Positions 31,526 through 38,338 of a stretch of 38,338 nt of DNA are shown piece after piece. Source of the stretch: Syntrophobacter sp. SbD2 (GTDB lineage Bacteria > Desulfobacterota > Binatia > UBA9968). Position 1 is the stretch's first letter; each line of letters opens with the position of its first letter. The stretch spans positions 1 to 38,338 of the forward strand of contig CAMDBU010000046.1 of NCBI GenBank assembly GCA_945889495.1, in the 5' to 3' direction. The notes under the pieces were generated by a model. The model had not been told where the DNA came from, did no database searches, and worked only from the letters and a program-made list of their open reading frames with translations. The translations under genes were made by a program, and so were the position numbers.

Positions 31526-32515
31526 ATGAAGTTGACTGGAAAAATCGTCGCGTTCTGTTTCTTTGTCCTGGCGCTGGCCGGCGTCGGCCACGGCGGCGAA
31601 GCCTTGCGAAAAATGACCGTCGGCCAGGCCGGCGTCAACCCCGGCGCGGGCTTGTTTTCCATCGCCGTCAATCAGGGTTTTTATAAAAAGCATGGCCTCG
31701 ACGTGGAAATCATCAAGACCAACACCACCGCCGCGGTGCAGGCGATGCTGGCGAAGAAAATGGACATGGCTACCGGCGCCGGCATGGCGGCGTTCATCAC
31801 GGCGAATCTCGAAGGCGCGCCCGGCTTCACGCTGGTGGGCTCCTGGGTCAACGTTTTTCCCTACAAGATCATGGCGCAGAAAGGCATCCGCAAGGTCGAA
31901 GACCTGCGCGGCAAGACCGGCCATGTCGGCGCCCCCTTCGGCACCATCCCCGACACCGCCCTGCGCTTCGCCCTAGGCCGCTTGAAGATCGACGCCGAAA
32001 AAGATGTGAAGCTCGTGCAGCACTCCAACGCTGATCCGGCGAGCATTTTGGCCGCCATGGAAAAAGGCGAGGTGCAGTTTGGCATCCTGGCGCCGCCCTT
32101 CGACTTGATCGCCGAGCGGCGCGGCTATGAGATGCTTTTGGCGCTTCCCGGCTTGGGCATTCCCTGGCAGCAAAACGGCGAGATCGTGCCGACCGCGTAT
32201 TTGAAAGCCAACCGCGACAACGTCCTGCGCTTGATGCGCGCCACGGCGGAAGCGTCAAAATTCTATTTCGACAACAAGGACAAGACGTTGGAAATCTTGA
32301 CCGAGTATCTCGGTCGGCCGCGCGACGAAGCCGAGTACGCCTACAACCAATTCAAACGCTGGGCCGACAAGAACCACCGGCCCCAGGTGGAAACCATCAA
32401 GACCACCTTGGAAGCGATCAAGAAAAACACCCCCAAAGCCGCCGGCGCCAACGCGGCATCCTATGTCGACGCCAGCATCGTCGACCAGCTGGTGAAAGAA
32501 GGGTACTACAAGTAA
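31526..32515 (+). CDS. ABC transporter substrate-binding protein, partner of the permease
   Basis: A 329-residue exported binding protein; the signal peptide ends near GHG|GE (residue 23). Features: SIAVNQGFYKKHGLDVEII, MLAKKMDMATGAG, VEDLRGKTGHVGAPFGTIPD and LKIDAEKDVKLVQHSNAD. It ends with YVDASIVDQLVKEGYYK. I chose the ATG at 31526, five bases after GGGAGG; the frame is open upstream to 31481. It is the only binding protein here next to a permease gene and is probably co-transcribed with it, so the two most likely form one importer together with an ATPase encoded elsewhere. Confidence 0.92.
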   Translation: MKLTGKIVAFCFFVLALAGVGHGGEALRKMTVGQAGVNPGAGLFSIAVNQGFYKKHGLDVEIIKTNTTAAVQAMLAKKMDMATGAGMAAFITANLEGAPGFTLVGSWVNVFPYKIMAQKGIRKVEDLRGKTGHVGAPFGTIPDTALRFALGRLKIDAEKDVKLVQHSNADPASILAAMEKGEVQFGILAPPFDLIAERRGYEMLLALPGLGIPWQQNGEIVPTAYLKANRDNVLRLMRATAEASKFYFDNKDKTLEILTEYLGRPRDEAEYAYNQFKRWADKNHRPQVETIKTTLEAIKKNTPKAAGANAASYVDASIVDQLVKEGYYK

Positions 32516-32516
32516 C

Positions 32517-32585
32517 AAGGATGAAGTTCGAAGGATGAAAGTCGGAATCTTTGAATCTTAACTTCATCCTTCCACCTTCATCCTT
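32517..32585. repeat. Word-built inverted repeat (AAGGATGAA)
   Basis: AAGGATGAAGTTCGAAGGAT (from 32517) pairs with CTTCATCCTTCCACCTTCAT (32562 on, to 32585), 21 of 24 positions. Both arms repeat the word AAGGATGAA/TTCATCCTT, which continues as a short CATCATT tandem array to about 32606. It lies just after the binding-protein stop and before the promoter of the LLM gene. Confidence 0.75.
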
Positions 32586-32616
32586 CATCATTCATCATTC
32601 ATCCTTTCAAGTTGGT

Positions 32617-32645
32617 TTGACCCATTCCACCCTGAGTGTTAGCAT
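32617..32645 (+). promoter_or_regulatory. Promoter candidate for the second LLM gene
   Basis: TTGACC (32617-32622), 17 bases, TAGCAT (32640-32645): five of six and four of six consensus positions. The ribosome site TAAGGAG (32661-32667) and GTG start (32676) follow at sensible distances. Confidence 0.5.
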
Positions 32646-32675
32646 CCGCGCAGTTTTGCTTAAGGAGTACCATTC

Positions 32676-33809
32676 GTGAAGCTTTACAATTTCGATCTCC
32701 TCGCCTATCCCCATGTGCCCACCGATGCGCCGCGCACGCCGGTGCCGAGCAGCTATTTCGATCCGATCAAAGGCGCGGCCAACTATGCCGAGCATTTGGA
32801 CGAGATGACCTACTGCGAGGAGCTGGGCTTCGACGGCGTGGTCTTCAACGAGCATCACTACAGCGCCTACGGCACCATGCCGTCGCCCAATCTAATCGCC
32901 TCGGCGCTTAGCCAAAGAACCAAGCGAATCAAGATCGGCGTCCTCGGCAACATTTTGCCGCTGCGCAACCATCCGGTGCGGGTCGCCGAAGAGTACGCTA
33001 TGATCGATTGTCTCAGTAACGGCCGACTGATCGCCGGCTTCGTGCGCGGCATCCCGCCGGAATATATTTGGTACGGCGTCAATCCAGCGGAATCGCGCGG
33101 GCGTTTTACCGAAGCTTTCGACTTGATCATGACCGCCTGGACCCAGCCGGTGTGGAGCCATGAGGGGAAGTTTTTTAAATTGCACGACTGCGCTATCTGG
33201 CCACGGCCGGTGCAGCAGCCTCACCCGCCGATCTGGATCGCCGCCCGCAGCGCGGAATCGATTGAATGGTGCGTCGAGCGCAAACTCCCCTGCGCGCAGG
33301 TCTACCAGACCACCGACCAGATCGAAGACACTTTTAACTATTACCGGACCAAGGCCAAGGAAGCAGGCTGGGACGCCAAGACCGATCAGTTCATCCTCTG
33401 CCGCCACATCTATATCGACGACACCGAGGACAAAGCGCGGGCAAATATTCAGGAAGCGATGGCGTACTTTTTCACCGTCTTCAACCGCGGCTTCAACGAA
33501 GCGATCAATAAAGACGCGGTCGACAAGCAGCTCCAGGCCGCGCTCACCAGCGAACGCTCCTTCAGCTACTTCCGCGCTGGCAGCCGCGAGCGCTTCGATT
33601 TTTCCAAGATGGACTTCGACGGCCTGGTTAAAAGCGGCTACCTGATCGCCGGCAATCCCGACAGCGTGGCTAAGCAGATCCAAGCCCAGATGAAACAAGT
33701 AGGCGCCGATCACTTCATGGGCATGTTCCACATCGGCAACTTGAAGCATGAAAAGGTCGTCAACTCGCTGGAGCTCTTCACCAAAGAAGTGATGCCCCGG
33801 CTACGCTAA
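32676..33809 (+). CDS. LLM-class flavin-dependent oxidoreductase (second)
   Basis: A 377-residue luciferase-like monooxygenase. It has MTYCEELGFDGVVFNEHH (active-site histidines in EHHYSAYG), IKIGVLGNILPLRNHPVRVA, EYAMIDCLSNGRLIAGFVRG, and RPVQQPHPPIWIAARSAE. This is the larger, bacterial-luciferase-alpha-like type, distinct from the F420-type protein at 8835. Such enzymes oxygenate organic substrates with reduced FMN supplied by a separate reductase, which is not present here. The start is GTG with TAAGGAG eight bases before. A promoter lies upstream and an intrinsic terminator downstream, so it is a single-gene unit. Substrate unknown. Confidence 0.93.
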   Translation: MKLYNFDLLAYPHVPTDAPRTPVPSSYFDPIKGAANYAEHLDEMTYCEELGFDGVVFNEHHYSAYGTMPSPNLIASALSQRTKRIKIGVLGNILPLRNHPVRVAEEYAMIDCLSNGRLIAGFVRGIPPEYIWYGVNPAESRGRFTEAFDLIMTAWTQPVWSHEGKFFKLHDCAIWPRPVQQPHPPIWIAARSAESIEWCVERKLPCAQVYQTTDQIEDTFNYYRTKAKEAGWDAKTDQFILCRHIYIDDTEDKARANIQEAMAYFFTVFNRGFNEAINKDAVDKQLQAALTSERSFSYFRAGSRERFDFSKMDFDGLVKSGYLIAGNPDSVAKQIQAQMKQVGADHFMGMFHIGNLKHEKVVNSLELFTKEVMPRLR

Positions 33810-33834
33810 GAATTACTTCAATCGCATCGGACCC

Positions 33835-33867
33835 AAACGCCACGCAGGCTCGCCTGTCGTGGCGTTT
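33835..33867 (+). terminator. Intrinsic terminator of the second LLM gene
   Basis: AAACGCCACG (33835-33844) pairs with CGTGGCGTTT (33858-33867), with an inner AGGC/GCCT stem (GCAGGCTCGCCTGT). It is followed by GTTTTAC. It lies 25 bases after the stop codon. Stem strength and the T-rich end make this a good Rho-independent terminator. Confidence 0.8.
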
Positions 33868-33891
33868 GTTTTACGGTCGGCGATCGCTTGC

Positions 33892-33918
33892 TTGACAGAC
33901 CGATGACCGTCCCATAAT
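33892..33918 (+). promoter_or_regulatory. Promoter candidate for the ornithine cyclodeaminase-like gene
   Basis: A perfect -35 TTGACA (33892-33897) and a -10 CATAAT (33913-33918, five of six) are 15 bases apart, a little short. TAATGC at 17 bases is the alternative. GGAGG (33951-33955) precedes the ATG at 33961. Confidence 0.5.
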
Positions 33919-33960
33919 GCTGCAAGCAGCTCGTTCAACGCCACTAACCCGGAGGACATC

Positions 33961-35043
33961 ATGACCCTGTTACTCAGCAACGAAGAAATCGATTCCATGC
34001 TCGATGTTTCCATGGTGCTCGACGCGGTGGAGAAATCCCAGCGCGCGATGGCGTCGGCGGAAGCCTTGAGCAGCCCGCGAGTCGACACGCTGGCGCCGAC
34101 CGTTACCGGCGAAGCATCGGCGACTTACAGCTTGAAAAGCATGAGCGGACTGTGGCCCGAGGCTGGCGTGGCGGCGTTGCGCATCAACAGCGATGTGCTG
34201 GTGTGGCCCACCGTCGCCGGCAACGTCAGACGCGACCGCTTGCCGAGCAGCACCGGCCGCTGGACCGGCATGCTGATCCTCTACAGCATGGCCACGGGCG
34301 AACCCTTGATGATCTCCCCCGACGGCTACATCTCGCGGCTGCGCGTCGGCGCCACCAACGGATTGGCGGCGCGCTACCTGGCGCGGACCGATGCGCGGGT
34401 GATGGCGCTGCTCGGCACCGGCTGGCAAGCCGGCGGCCAGCTCATGGCCCATTGCGCGGTGCGGCCCATCGAGACGGTCAAGGTATTTAGTCCCAACCCA
34501 GCCAACCGGGAAAAGTTTTGCCGCGAGTTACAGAGCCGCGTGAAAGCCAAGTTGATCGACGTCGATTCGGCGCAGGCGGCAGTTGAGGACGCCGACATCG
34601 TCGTCACTGCCACCAACTCCATGGAACCGGTGCACCGTAAAGAATGGCTGCGCCCCGGCGTCCACTATAGCGCGGTGAAGGTACAAGAGATGGATCAACC
34701 CTTTCTCGACGCCGTCGACCGGGTCTTCATGTTCTCGAAAAATCCGCTCACCACGCGACCGCAAACGGTCAAGCTCGATTCGGTGATTACGCCGGAAGCG
34801 GATGGCGGTTGGTGGCAAAACCGCCAAGGCCAGTCTTGGGATCGGCTGCAAGAGCTGCCCAATCTCTTTATCGGCAAAGCTCAAGGCCGGGAAAACGACC
34901 GGCAGACCACGGCATTCGTCAACAACGTCGGCCAAGGTTTGCAGTTTTGCGCCGTCGCCAAACGGGTCTACGACGAAGCCTGCGCGCGCAAACTCGGCCG
35001 CGAGTTGCCCACCGAGTGGTTCACCCAGGATGTCCATCCGTAA
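33961..35043 (+). CDS. Ornithine cyclodeaminase / mu-crystallin family protein
   Basis: A 360-residue NAD(P)-binding protein of the ornithine cyclodeaminase/mu-crystallin family. The N-terminal half carries the substrate-lysine motif YSLKSMSG (K59) and the dimer strand PLMISPDGYISRLRVGATNG. The Rossmann half has the dinucleotide loop LLGTGWQAGGQ (151-160), with SPNPANREKF at the strand 2 end and ADIVVTATNS further on. Members deaminate ornithine or reduce ketimines and imino acids. A longer C-terminus than the archetype contains GGWWQNRQGQSWDRLQEL. It begins a three-gene plus-strand run with two binding-protein genes, 27 and 18 bases apart, so the importers may supply its substrate or a precursor. 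Confidence 0.92.
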   Translation: MTLLLSNEEIDSMLDVSMVLDAVEKSQRAMASAEALSSPRVDTLAPTVTGEASATYSLKSMSGLWPEAGVAALRINSDVLVWPTVAGNVRRDRLPSSTGRWTGMLILYSMATGEPLMISPDGYISRLRVGATNGLAARYLARTDARVMALLGTGWQAGGQLMAHCAVRPIETVKVFSPNPANREKFCRELQSRVKAKLIDVDSAQAAVEDADIVVTATNSMEPVHRKEWLRPGVHYSAVKVQEMDQPFLDAVDRVFMFSKNPLTTRPQTVKLDSVITPEADGGWWQNRQGQSWDRLQELPNLFIGKAQGRENDRQTTAFVNNVGQGLQFCAVAKRVYDEACARKLGRELPTEWFTQDVHP

Positions 35044-35070
35044 ACCCAACCGACGAGGAGAACCCACCCA

Positions 35071-36033
35071 GTGTCACCAGCGCGAATCTTTATCGTCATC
35101 GTTAGCCTGCTGATCCTAAATGGCGCGCCGTCCGCCGCCCAGTCCCTGCGCATCGCCATCGGCGCCGTCAGCGTCGCCCATGTGCCCGGACTGATGGCCG
35201 TCGAAGGCGGTTACTTCGCGCGACAGAATTTGCAACCGGAGTTGATCATGATCCGCGGCGGACCGCAGACGGTAGCCGCGCTACTCGGCGGCGACGTCGC
35301 CTTCGCCCAGGTCTTCTCCGTGCCCATCGTCAGCGCCAAACTGGGCGGCGGCGACGCGATCATCATCGCCGGACTAGTCAACGAGCCGCTGTTTTCATTG
35401 ATGACTGTGCCCACCATCGAAAAACCGCAGGACCTGCGCGGCAAGAAATTCGGCATCACCACCTTTGGCTCCGCCTCGGATATCGCTCTGCGCTTGGCGC
35501 TGAACAAGTGGGGGCTCAAAGCGGAAACCGATGCGACGATCCTGCAAGTCCGCGGCATCCCAGAAATCTTGACCGCCATGCAAACCGGCGCGGTGCATGC
35601 CGGCATGGTTTCGCCGCCGACCAACATCAACGCCATCAAAGCCGGCTTCCGCGAACTCGCCTTTCTGCCCAAACTCGGTATTTCGTTCCAGCACACCACG
35701 TTGTCGACGACACGCCGCTACCTGGCGAAAAATCGCGAGACCGCCGTCAAAACGCTGCGCGCCTACGGCGCGGCGATGCGGCGCATCAAAGCCGACAAAC
35801 CGTTCACGCTTAAAGTGCTGAGCAAATATTTTCGCACCAACGACCAGGAGATCCTCGATCAAACCTACAGCGCGGCGGTTTCGGTGTTTCGCGAGATACC
35901 CCATCCGACCTTGCCCGGTATCCAATCGACCCTCGACTTTCTCGCGCTTACCGACGCAAAGGCGAAACTGGCGAAACCTACGGACTTCGTCGATTCTTCG
36001 CTGCTCGACGAGATCGAAAAAAGCGGATTATAA
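35071..36033 (+). CDS. ABC transporter substrate-binding protein, NMT1/SsuA-like
   Basis: A 320-residue exported binding protein; the signal peptide ends near SAA|QS (residue 23). The start is GTG with GAGGAG upstream. It is related to the tandem pair at 26274/27277 (ITTFGSASDIALRLALNKWG versus ISRFGSAADTGVKMALAKAG; HPTLPGIQSTLDFL versus YPTLAGIQTILDEL) and has the tail FVDSSLLDEIEKSGL. It lies in a probable operon after the ornithine cyclodeaminase-like gene and 18 bases before another binding-protein gene. The ligand is unknown. Confidence 0.9.
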   Translation: MSPARIFIVIVSLLILNGAPSAAQSLRIAIGAVSVAHVPGLMAVEGGYFARQNLQPELIMIRGGPQTVAALLGGDVAFAQVFSVPIVSAKLGGGDAIIIAGLVNEPLFSLMTVPTIEKPQDLRGKKFGITTFGSASDIALRLALNKWGLKAETDATILQVRGIPEILTAMQTGAVHAGMVSPPTNINAIKAGFRELAFLPKLGISFQHTTLSTTRRYLAKNRETAVKTLRAYGAAMRRIKADKPFTLKVLSKYFRTNDQEILDQTYSAAVSVFREIPHPTLPGIQSTLDFLALTDAKAKLAKPTDFVDSSLLDEIEKSGL

Positions 36034-36051
36034 TTCGGGCGAAAAAACTCC

Positions 36052-37023
36052 ATGACGCCATCTAAAAAATCGCACTTCACCGTCGGTCTGATTGTTTGCC
36101 TAGCATGGCTGCTACCGGCACTAGCCGGTTCTTTCGCATCAGCCCAAGAGCGCATCACGCTCGGCTTGACCACCCGCAACGGCAGCACTTCCCTGCCCTA
36201 TGTGGTCGCTGAGGAGAAAGGGTTTTTCAAAGCCGAGGGACTCAACGCCATCGTCGTCATCATGCAAAACCAAGTGGTAGTCAACGGCGTGCTCAGCCGT
36301 CATGTCGACTACGGCGGGACGTTCTCCAACTTCGTCGGCGCGGCCATGTCGGGGGCGCCGGTGAAGATCGTCATGTCGGTGATGGACGGCGCCGATCATT
36401 TTCTCGTCACCAGCCCGAACATCAAGCGGGTCGAAGATTTGCGTGGCAAGACCTTCGGCATCAGCAGCTTCGGCGGCACGCCGCATAGCGAAGCGATCGC
36501 GATCCTGCGCAGGTATAATTTAAATCCCGACAAGGACGTGACGTTCATGCAGGTGGGCGGCAGCTCGGCGCGCTACCTGGCGCTGGAGAGCGGCTCGATT
36601 CAGGCGGCGATGATCGTGCCGCCGTTTAATCATCTGGCGAAAAAGCGCGGCTTCAACCAGCTGCTCGGCTTCAACGACATCATGGCCATGCCCGTCGGCG
36701 GCCTGGCGGTACACACGCAAAAGATGAAAGAGAAGCCCGACGAGATCGTCAAGATGATCCGCGCGCTAATCAAAAGCCTGGAATACATCCGCACCCGCAA
36801 AGCCGATATCCTGGCGATCATCGACAAGCAATGGGGCGTCAAAGAGCCAGAAGTCCGCGAAGAGATGTACAAGGAAATGATCGGCCTGTTCAGTCGCACC
36901 GGCATCGGCCCCGACGAAGCGATGAAGAACGTCATCCAGCTCGTCCGCGAGACCAGGAAGAACGCGCCGCCGACGACCATCGCCGATGTCGCGGATTGGA
37001 GTTTTGCGCGCAAGGCGCAGTGA
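36052..37023 (+). CDS. ABC transporter substrate-binding protein, NMT1/SsuA-like
   Basis: A 323-residue exported binding protein; the signal peptide ends near ASA|QE (residue 31). Features: YVVAEEKGFFKAEGLNAIV, VEDLRGKTFGISSFGGTPHS and NLNPDKDVTFMQVGGSSARY. It lacks the VDxS tail and ends in ADVADWSFARKAQ. In this and in the NPDKD...GGS block it resembles the protein at 6413 rather than its neighbour at 35071, so adjacent genes here are not simple tandem copies. Last gene of the plus-strand run; a word-built hairpin follows. Confidence 0.9.
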   Translation: MTPSKKSHFTVGLIVCLAWLLPALAGSFASAQERITLGLTTRNGSTSLPYVVAEEKGFFKAEGLNAIVVIMQNQVVVNGVLSRHVDYGGTFSNFVGAAMSGAPVKIVMSVMDGADHFLVTSPNIKRVEDLRGKTFGISSFGGTPHSEAIAILRRYNLNPDKDVTFMQVGGSSARYLALESGSIQAAMIVPPFNHLAKKRGFNQLLGFNDIMAMPVGGLAVHTQKMKEKPDEIVKMIRALIKSLEYIRTRKADILAIIDKQWGVKEPEVREEMYKEMIGLFSRTGIGPDEAMKNVIQLVRETRKNAPPTTIADVADWSFARKAQ

Positions 37024-37102
37024 AAGGTCGTGCTCGTCGCTCGTGATCGTGCTCGTAGGCCGGTCAGGACCGAACACGAGTCACGAGCCACGATCACGAT
37101 TC
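37024..37102. terminator. Word-built inverted repeat (CTCGTG) between convergent genes
   Basis: GGTCGTGCTCGTCGCTCGTG and ATCGTGCTCG (left arm from 37026) pair with CACGAGTCACGAGCCACGAT and CACGATTC (right arm to 37102), about 24 of 30 positions. The word is CTCGTG/CACGAG. It fills the gap between two convergent genes, as does the CACAGAG hairpin at 22105, and is likely a two-way terminator. Confidence 0.65.
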
Positions 37103-37109
37103 TGAGTTC

Positions 37110-38096
37110 CTAGCCACCGAGTTTTTTAAAGAACCCTTCCTTCTCCAGCTCATCCATAAACGAGTTATCGACGAACTCTTCGCCGGTTTTGCCGCGCAGG
37201 TCGGCTTCTTTCTCGGCGTAGAAGCCGTAGGTGTCGCGCACGCCGGCCATATTGATGCGCGGCGGGAAGGAAAAGCGCGGCGCGAAGTAGTCGTAGGTAG
37301 CGTTGAGCATGTCCTTGTCTTCCATGCGCATGCGCTGGCTGAAGACTCTCTGGGTACGCGTCTTGTCGGTGCGGATCGCATGGACGGCTTCGGCGTAGGC
37401 GCGCACGAAGCGTTTAACCTTGTCGCGATTTTCCTTGATCAGGCTGCCCTTCACGTAGAGCGAGGACTGGGGAAAGTTAGCGGTCATTTCGCCCATGTCG
37501 GCGAGCACCCGGTGGCCGGTTTGCAACGCCTTGGTCAAATGGGGCGGCGCCAGGATCGCCGCGTCGATACGACCCAGGAGCAGCGACTGCAAGCGCGTCG
37601 GCGCGTCGCCGCCGAGCAGGATGGTAACTTCGTTCAACTTGATGCCCCATTCCTTGAACGCCAACTGTAGCGCCAAATCGTTGGAGCCGCCGAAGTTGAG
37701 AATCCCGACCTTGCGCCCGCGCAAATCCTTGGGCGAGCGAATATCCGGCTTGACGACGAAAGAGTATGGGAACTTGTTGTACGACGCGGCGAGCACGCGG
37801 ATATCGGAACCGCGCGCCGCCGCAAATAGTGGCGTGGTTGCCGAGCCGGTGGCGAACTGCGTCGCGCCGCTCATCAGCGTCGCCACCGAGCGCGCGCCGC
37901 CGGTGATCATCACCAACTCGACCTCCAACCCATGCTTCTCGAACAACCGCAGATCCTTGGCCACCCAGCTGGCGCTTTGAAAGCCCGACAGGCCGCCGTA
38001 GTCGGCGATGACTTTGTCGAGCTTGTCGGCGGCGAACGAACCCACTGGAACCATCGACACCATCACCGCGAGAAAGCTGATAACTCGTTTAAACAT
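37110..38096 (-). CDS. ABC transporter substrate-binding protein, NMT1/SsuA-like
   Basis: A 328-residue exported binding protein; the signal peptide ends near SFA|AD (residue 22). Features: SASWVAKDLRLFEKHGLEVE, TLMSGATQFATGSAT, PKDLRGRKVGILNFGGSNDL and KLNEVTILLGGDAPTRLQSL. The tail is FVDNSFMDELEKEGFFKKL. AAGGAG lies five bases before the ATG and a promoter candidate further upstream. It stands alone, convergent with the 36052 gene. The ligand is unknown. Confidence 0.92.
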   Translation of the reverse strand: MFKRVISFLAVMVSMVPVGSFAADKLDKVIADYGGLSGFQSASWVAKDLRLFEKHGLEVELVMITGGARSVATLMSGATQFATGSATTPLFAAARGSDIRVLAASYNKFPYSFVVKPDIRSPKDLRGRKVGILNFGGSNDLALQLAFKEWGIKLNEVTILLGGDAPTRLQSLLLGRIDAAILAPPHLTKALQTGHRVLADMGEMTANFPQSSLYVKGSLIKENRDKVKRFVRAYAEAVHAIRTDKTRTQRVFSQRMRMEDKDMLNATYDYFAPRFSFPPRINMAGVRDTYGFYAEKEADLRGKTGEEFVDNSFMDELEKEGFFKKLGG

Positions 38097-38117
38097 CGAA
38101 ACTCCTTCCGCGCCGCG

Positions 38118-38146
38118 ATAGTAAGAGTTTAGCGAGCGTGCTTCAA
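38118..38146 (-). promoter_or_regulatory. Promoter candidate for the last binding-protein gene
   Basis: On the minus strand TTGAAG (38146-38141), 17 bases, TACTAT (38123-38118): four of six positions each with ideal spacing. It is 22 bases upstream of the ATG at 38096, so the leader would be short but includes the AAGGAG ribosome site. Confidence 0.4.
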
Positions 38147-38338
38147 GGTAGCCGGCGCGGCTAGGAACTTTTCCACCAATTGGCTGGCGCGCCGCTGTCG
38201 TAGCAACGTCAATCTGTCATGTTAACGGCAAGGCGAAAATGTCAGGTCGGTTTGTTGGTAGCAGCCTCCAAGGTAGAAATCGGACCGTAGCGGAACCCCT
38301 GCTTCTTAGCTGGCGTTCGGTATAGGCCAAGTGTGTGC
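38147..38338. other. Right-end non-coding sequence, repeat-like
   Basis: No coding sequence is credible here. The words CTGTCATGTT (near 38213) and AATGTCAGGT (near 38239) recur 26 bases apart, and the style resembles the outer edge of an insertion element. No transposase is visible before the window ends. I can only say that a mobile element may begin beyond this edge. Confidence 0.3.

Noticed and set aside
32562-32606. Microsatellite-like CATCATT/CATCCTT tract as a coding repeat
   Set aside because: It lies between a stop codon and a promoter and is part of an inverted repeat; no frame through it is supported.
32892-33749. 285-codon minus-strand open frame inside the second LLM gene
   Set aside because: Antisense shadow; the plus-strand LLM protein is full length and well conserved.
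1-38338. rRNA, tRNA or known riboswitch
   Set aside because: I saw no tRNA cloverleaf with TTCGANTC-type T-arm pairing, no rRNA conserved blocks and no recognisable riboswitch core. Weak structured RNAs cannot be excluded by eye.

Overview
The window looks like chromosomal DNA of a high-GC, free-living soil or sediment bacterium. It contains no rRNA, tRNA or taxonomic marker gene, so the lineage cannot be fixed. Three traits are typical of metagenome genomes of the Binatia (Desulfobacterota_B) and of related 'deltaproteobacterial', Rokubacteria and Tectomicrobia lineages: very many SsuA/NMT1-like periplasmic binding proteins, solitary LLM-class oxidoreductases, and CoA-transferase, amidase and amidohydrolase genes scattered between them. 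The assignment is an inference. Both ends of the window carry repeat-like DNA, suggesting a contig that broke at mobile elements.

Layout. 1-2.8 kb is a scarred segment. It holds a cupin gene truncated at a 23-bp tandem repeat, a 4,5-dihydroxyphthalate decarboxylase-like gene joined to the tail of an M19 dipeptidase gene, a DUF433/DUF5615 toxin-antitoxin-type pair, and the C-terminal relic of a second decarboxylase-like gene. 2.8-6.35 kb is a two-gene, lower-GC defence module: an OLD-family ATPase/TOPRIM nuclease overlapping a UvrD/PcrA-like helicase, i.e. a class 2 OLD or Gabija-like pair. 6.4-11 kb holds binding proteins (NMT1 type and TctC/Bug type) and an LLM oxidoreductase. 11-14.6 kb (minus strand) holds a secreted trypsin-like protease overlapping an FHA-domain multi-pass membrane protein, with an Asp-box beta-propeller gene downstream. 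14.6-18 kb has a divergent CoA-transferase and amidase. 18-19.6 kb is a small accessory patch with a second DUF433/DUF5615 pair and a membrane/coiled-coil protein.

19.7-38.1 kb is the main accessory metabolic region. It has nine NMT1/SsuA-like binding proteins, one ABC permease and no ABC ATPase. Between them lie an M24 peptidase homologue, an amidohydrolase, a citryl-CoA lyase-like protein, two tandem secreted two-cysteine proteins, a dienelactone hydrolase-like enzyme, an LLM oxidoreductase and an ornithine cyclodeaminase/mu-crystallin homologue. Genes 23274-29465 (binding protein, amidohydrolase, lyase-like protein, two binding proteins, two secreted proteins) run in one direction with short gaps or overlaps and probably form one or two operons. 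The likely theme is uptake and breakdown of organic acids, amides or aromatics, but no substrate can be read from the sequence. No transcription-factor gene is present.

Intergenic regions hold many hairpins. Several are long imperfect inverted repeats whose arms consist of a short repeated word, a different word at each locus. Promoter-like TTGAC-N15/17-TAnnnT signals are visible before several transcription units. One of them shows that the ABC permease gene probably starts at an ACG codon.
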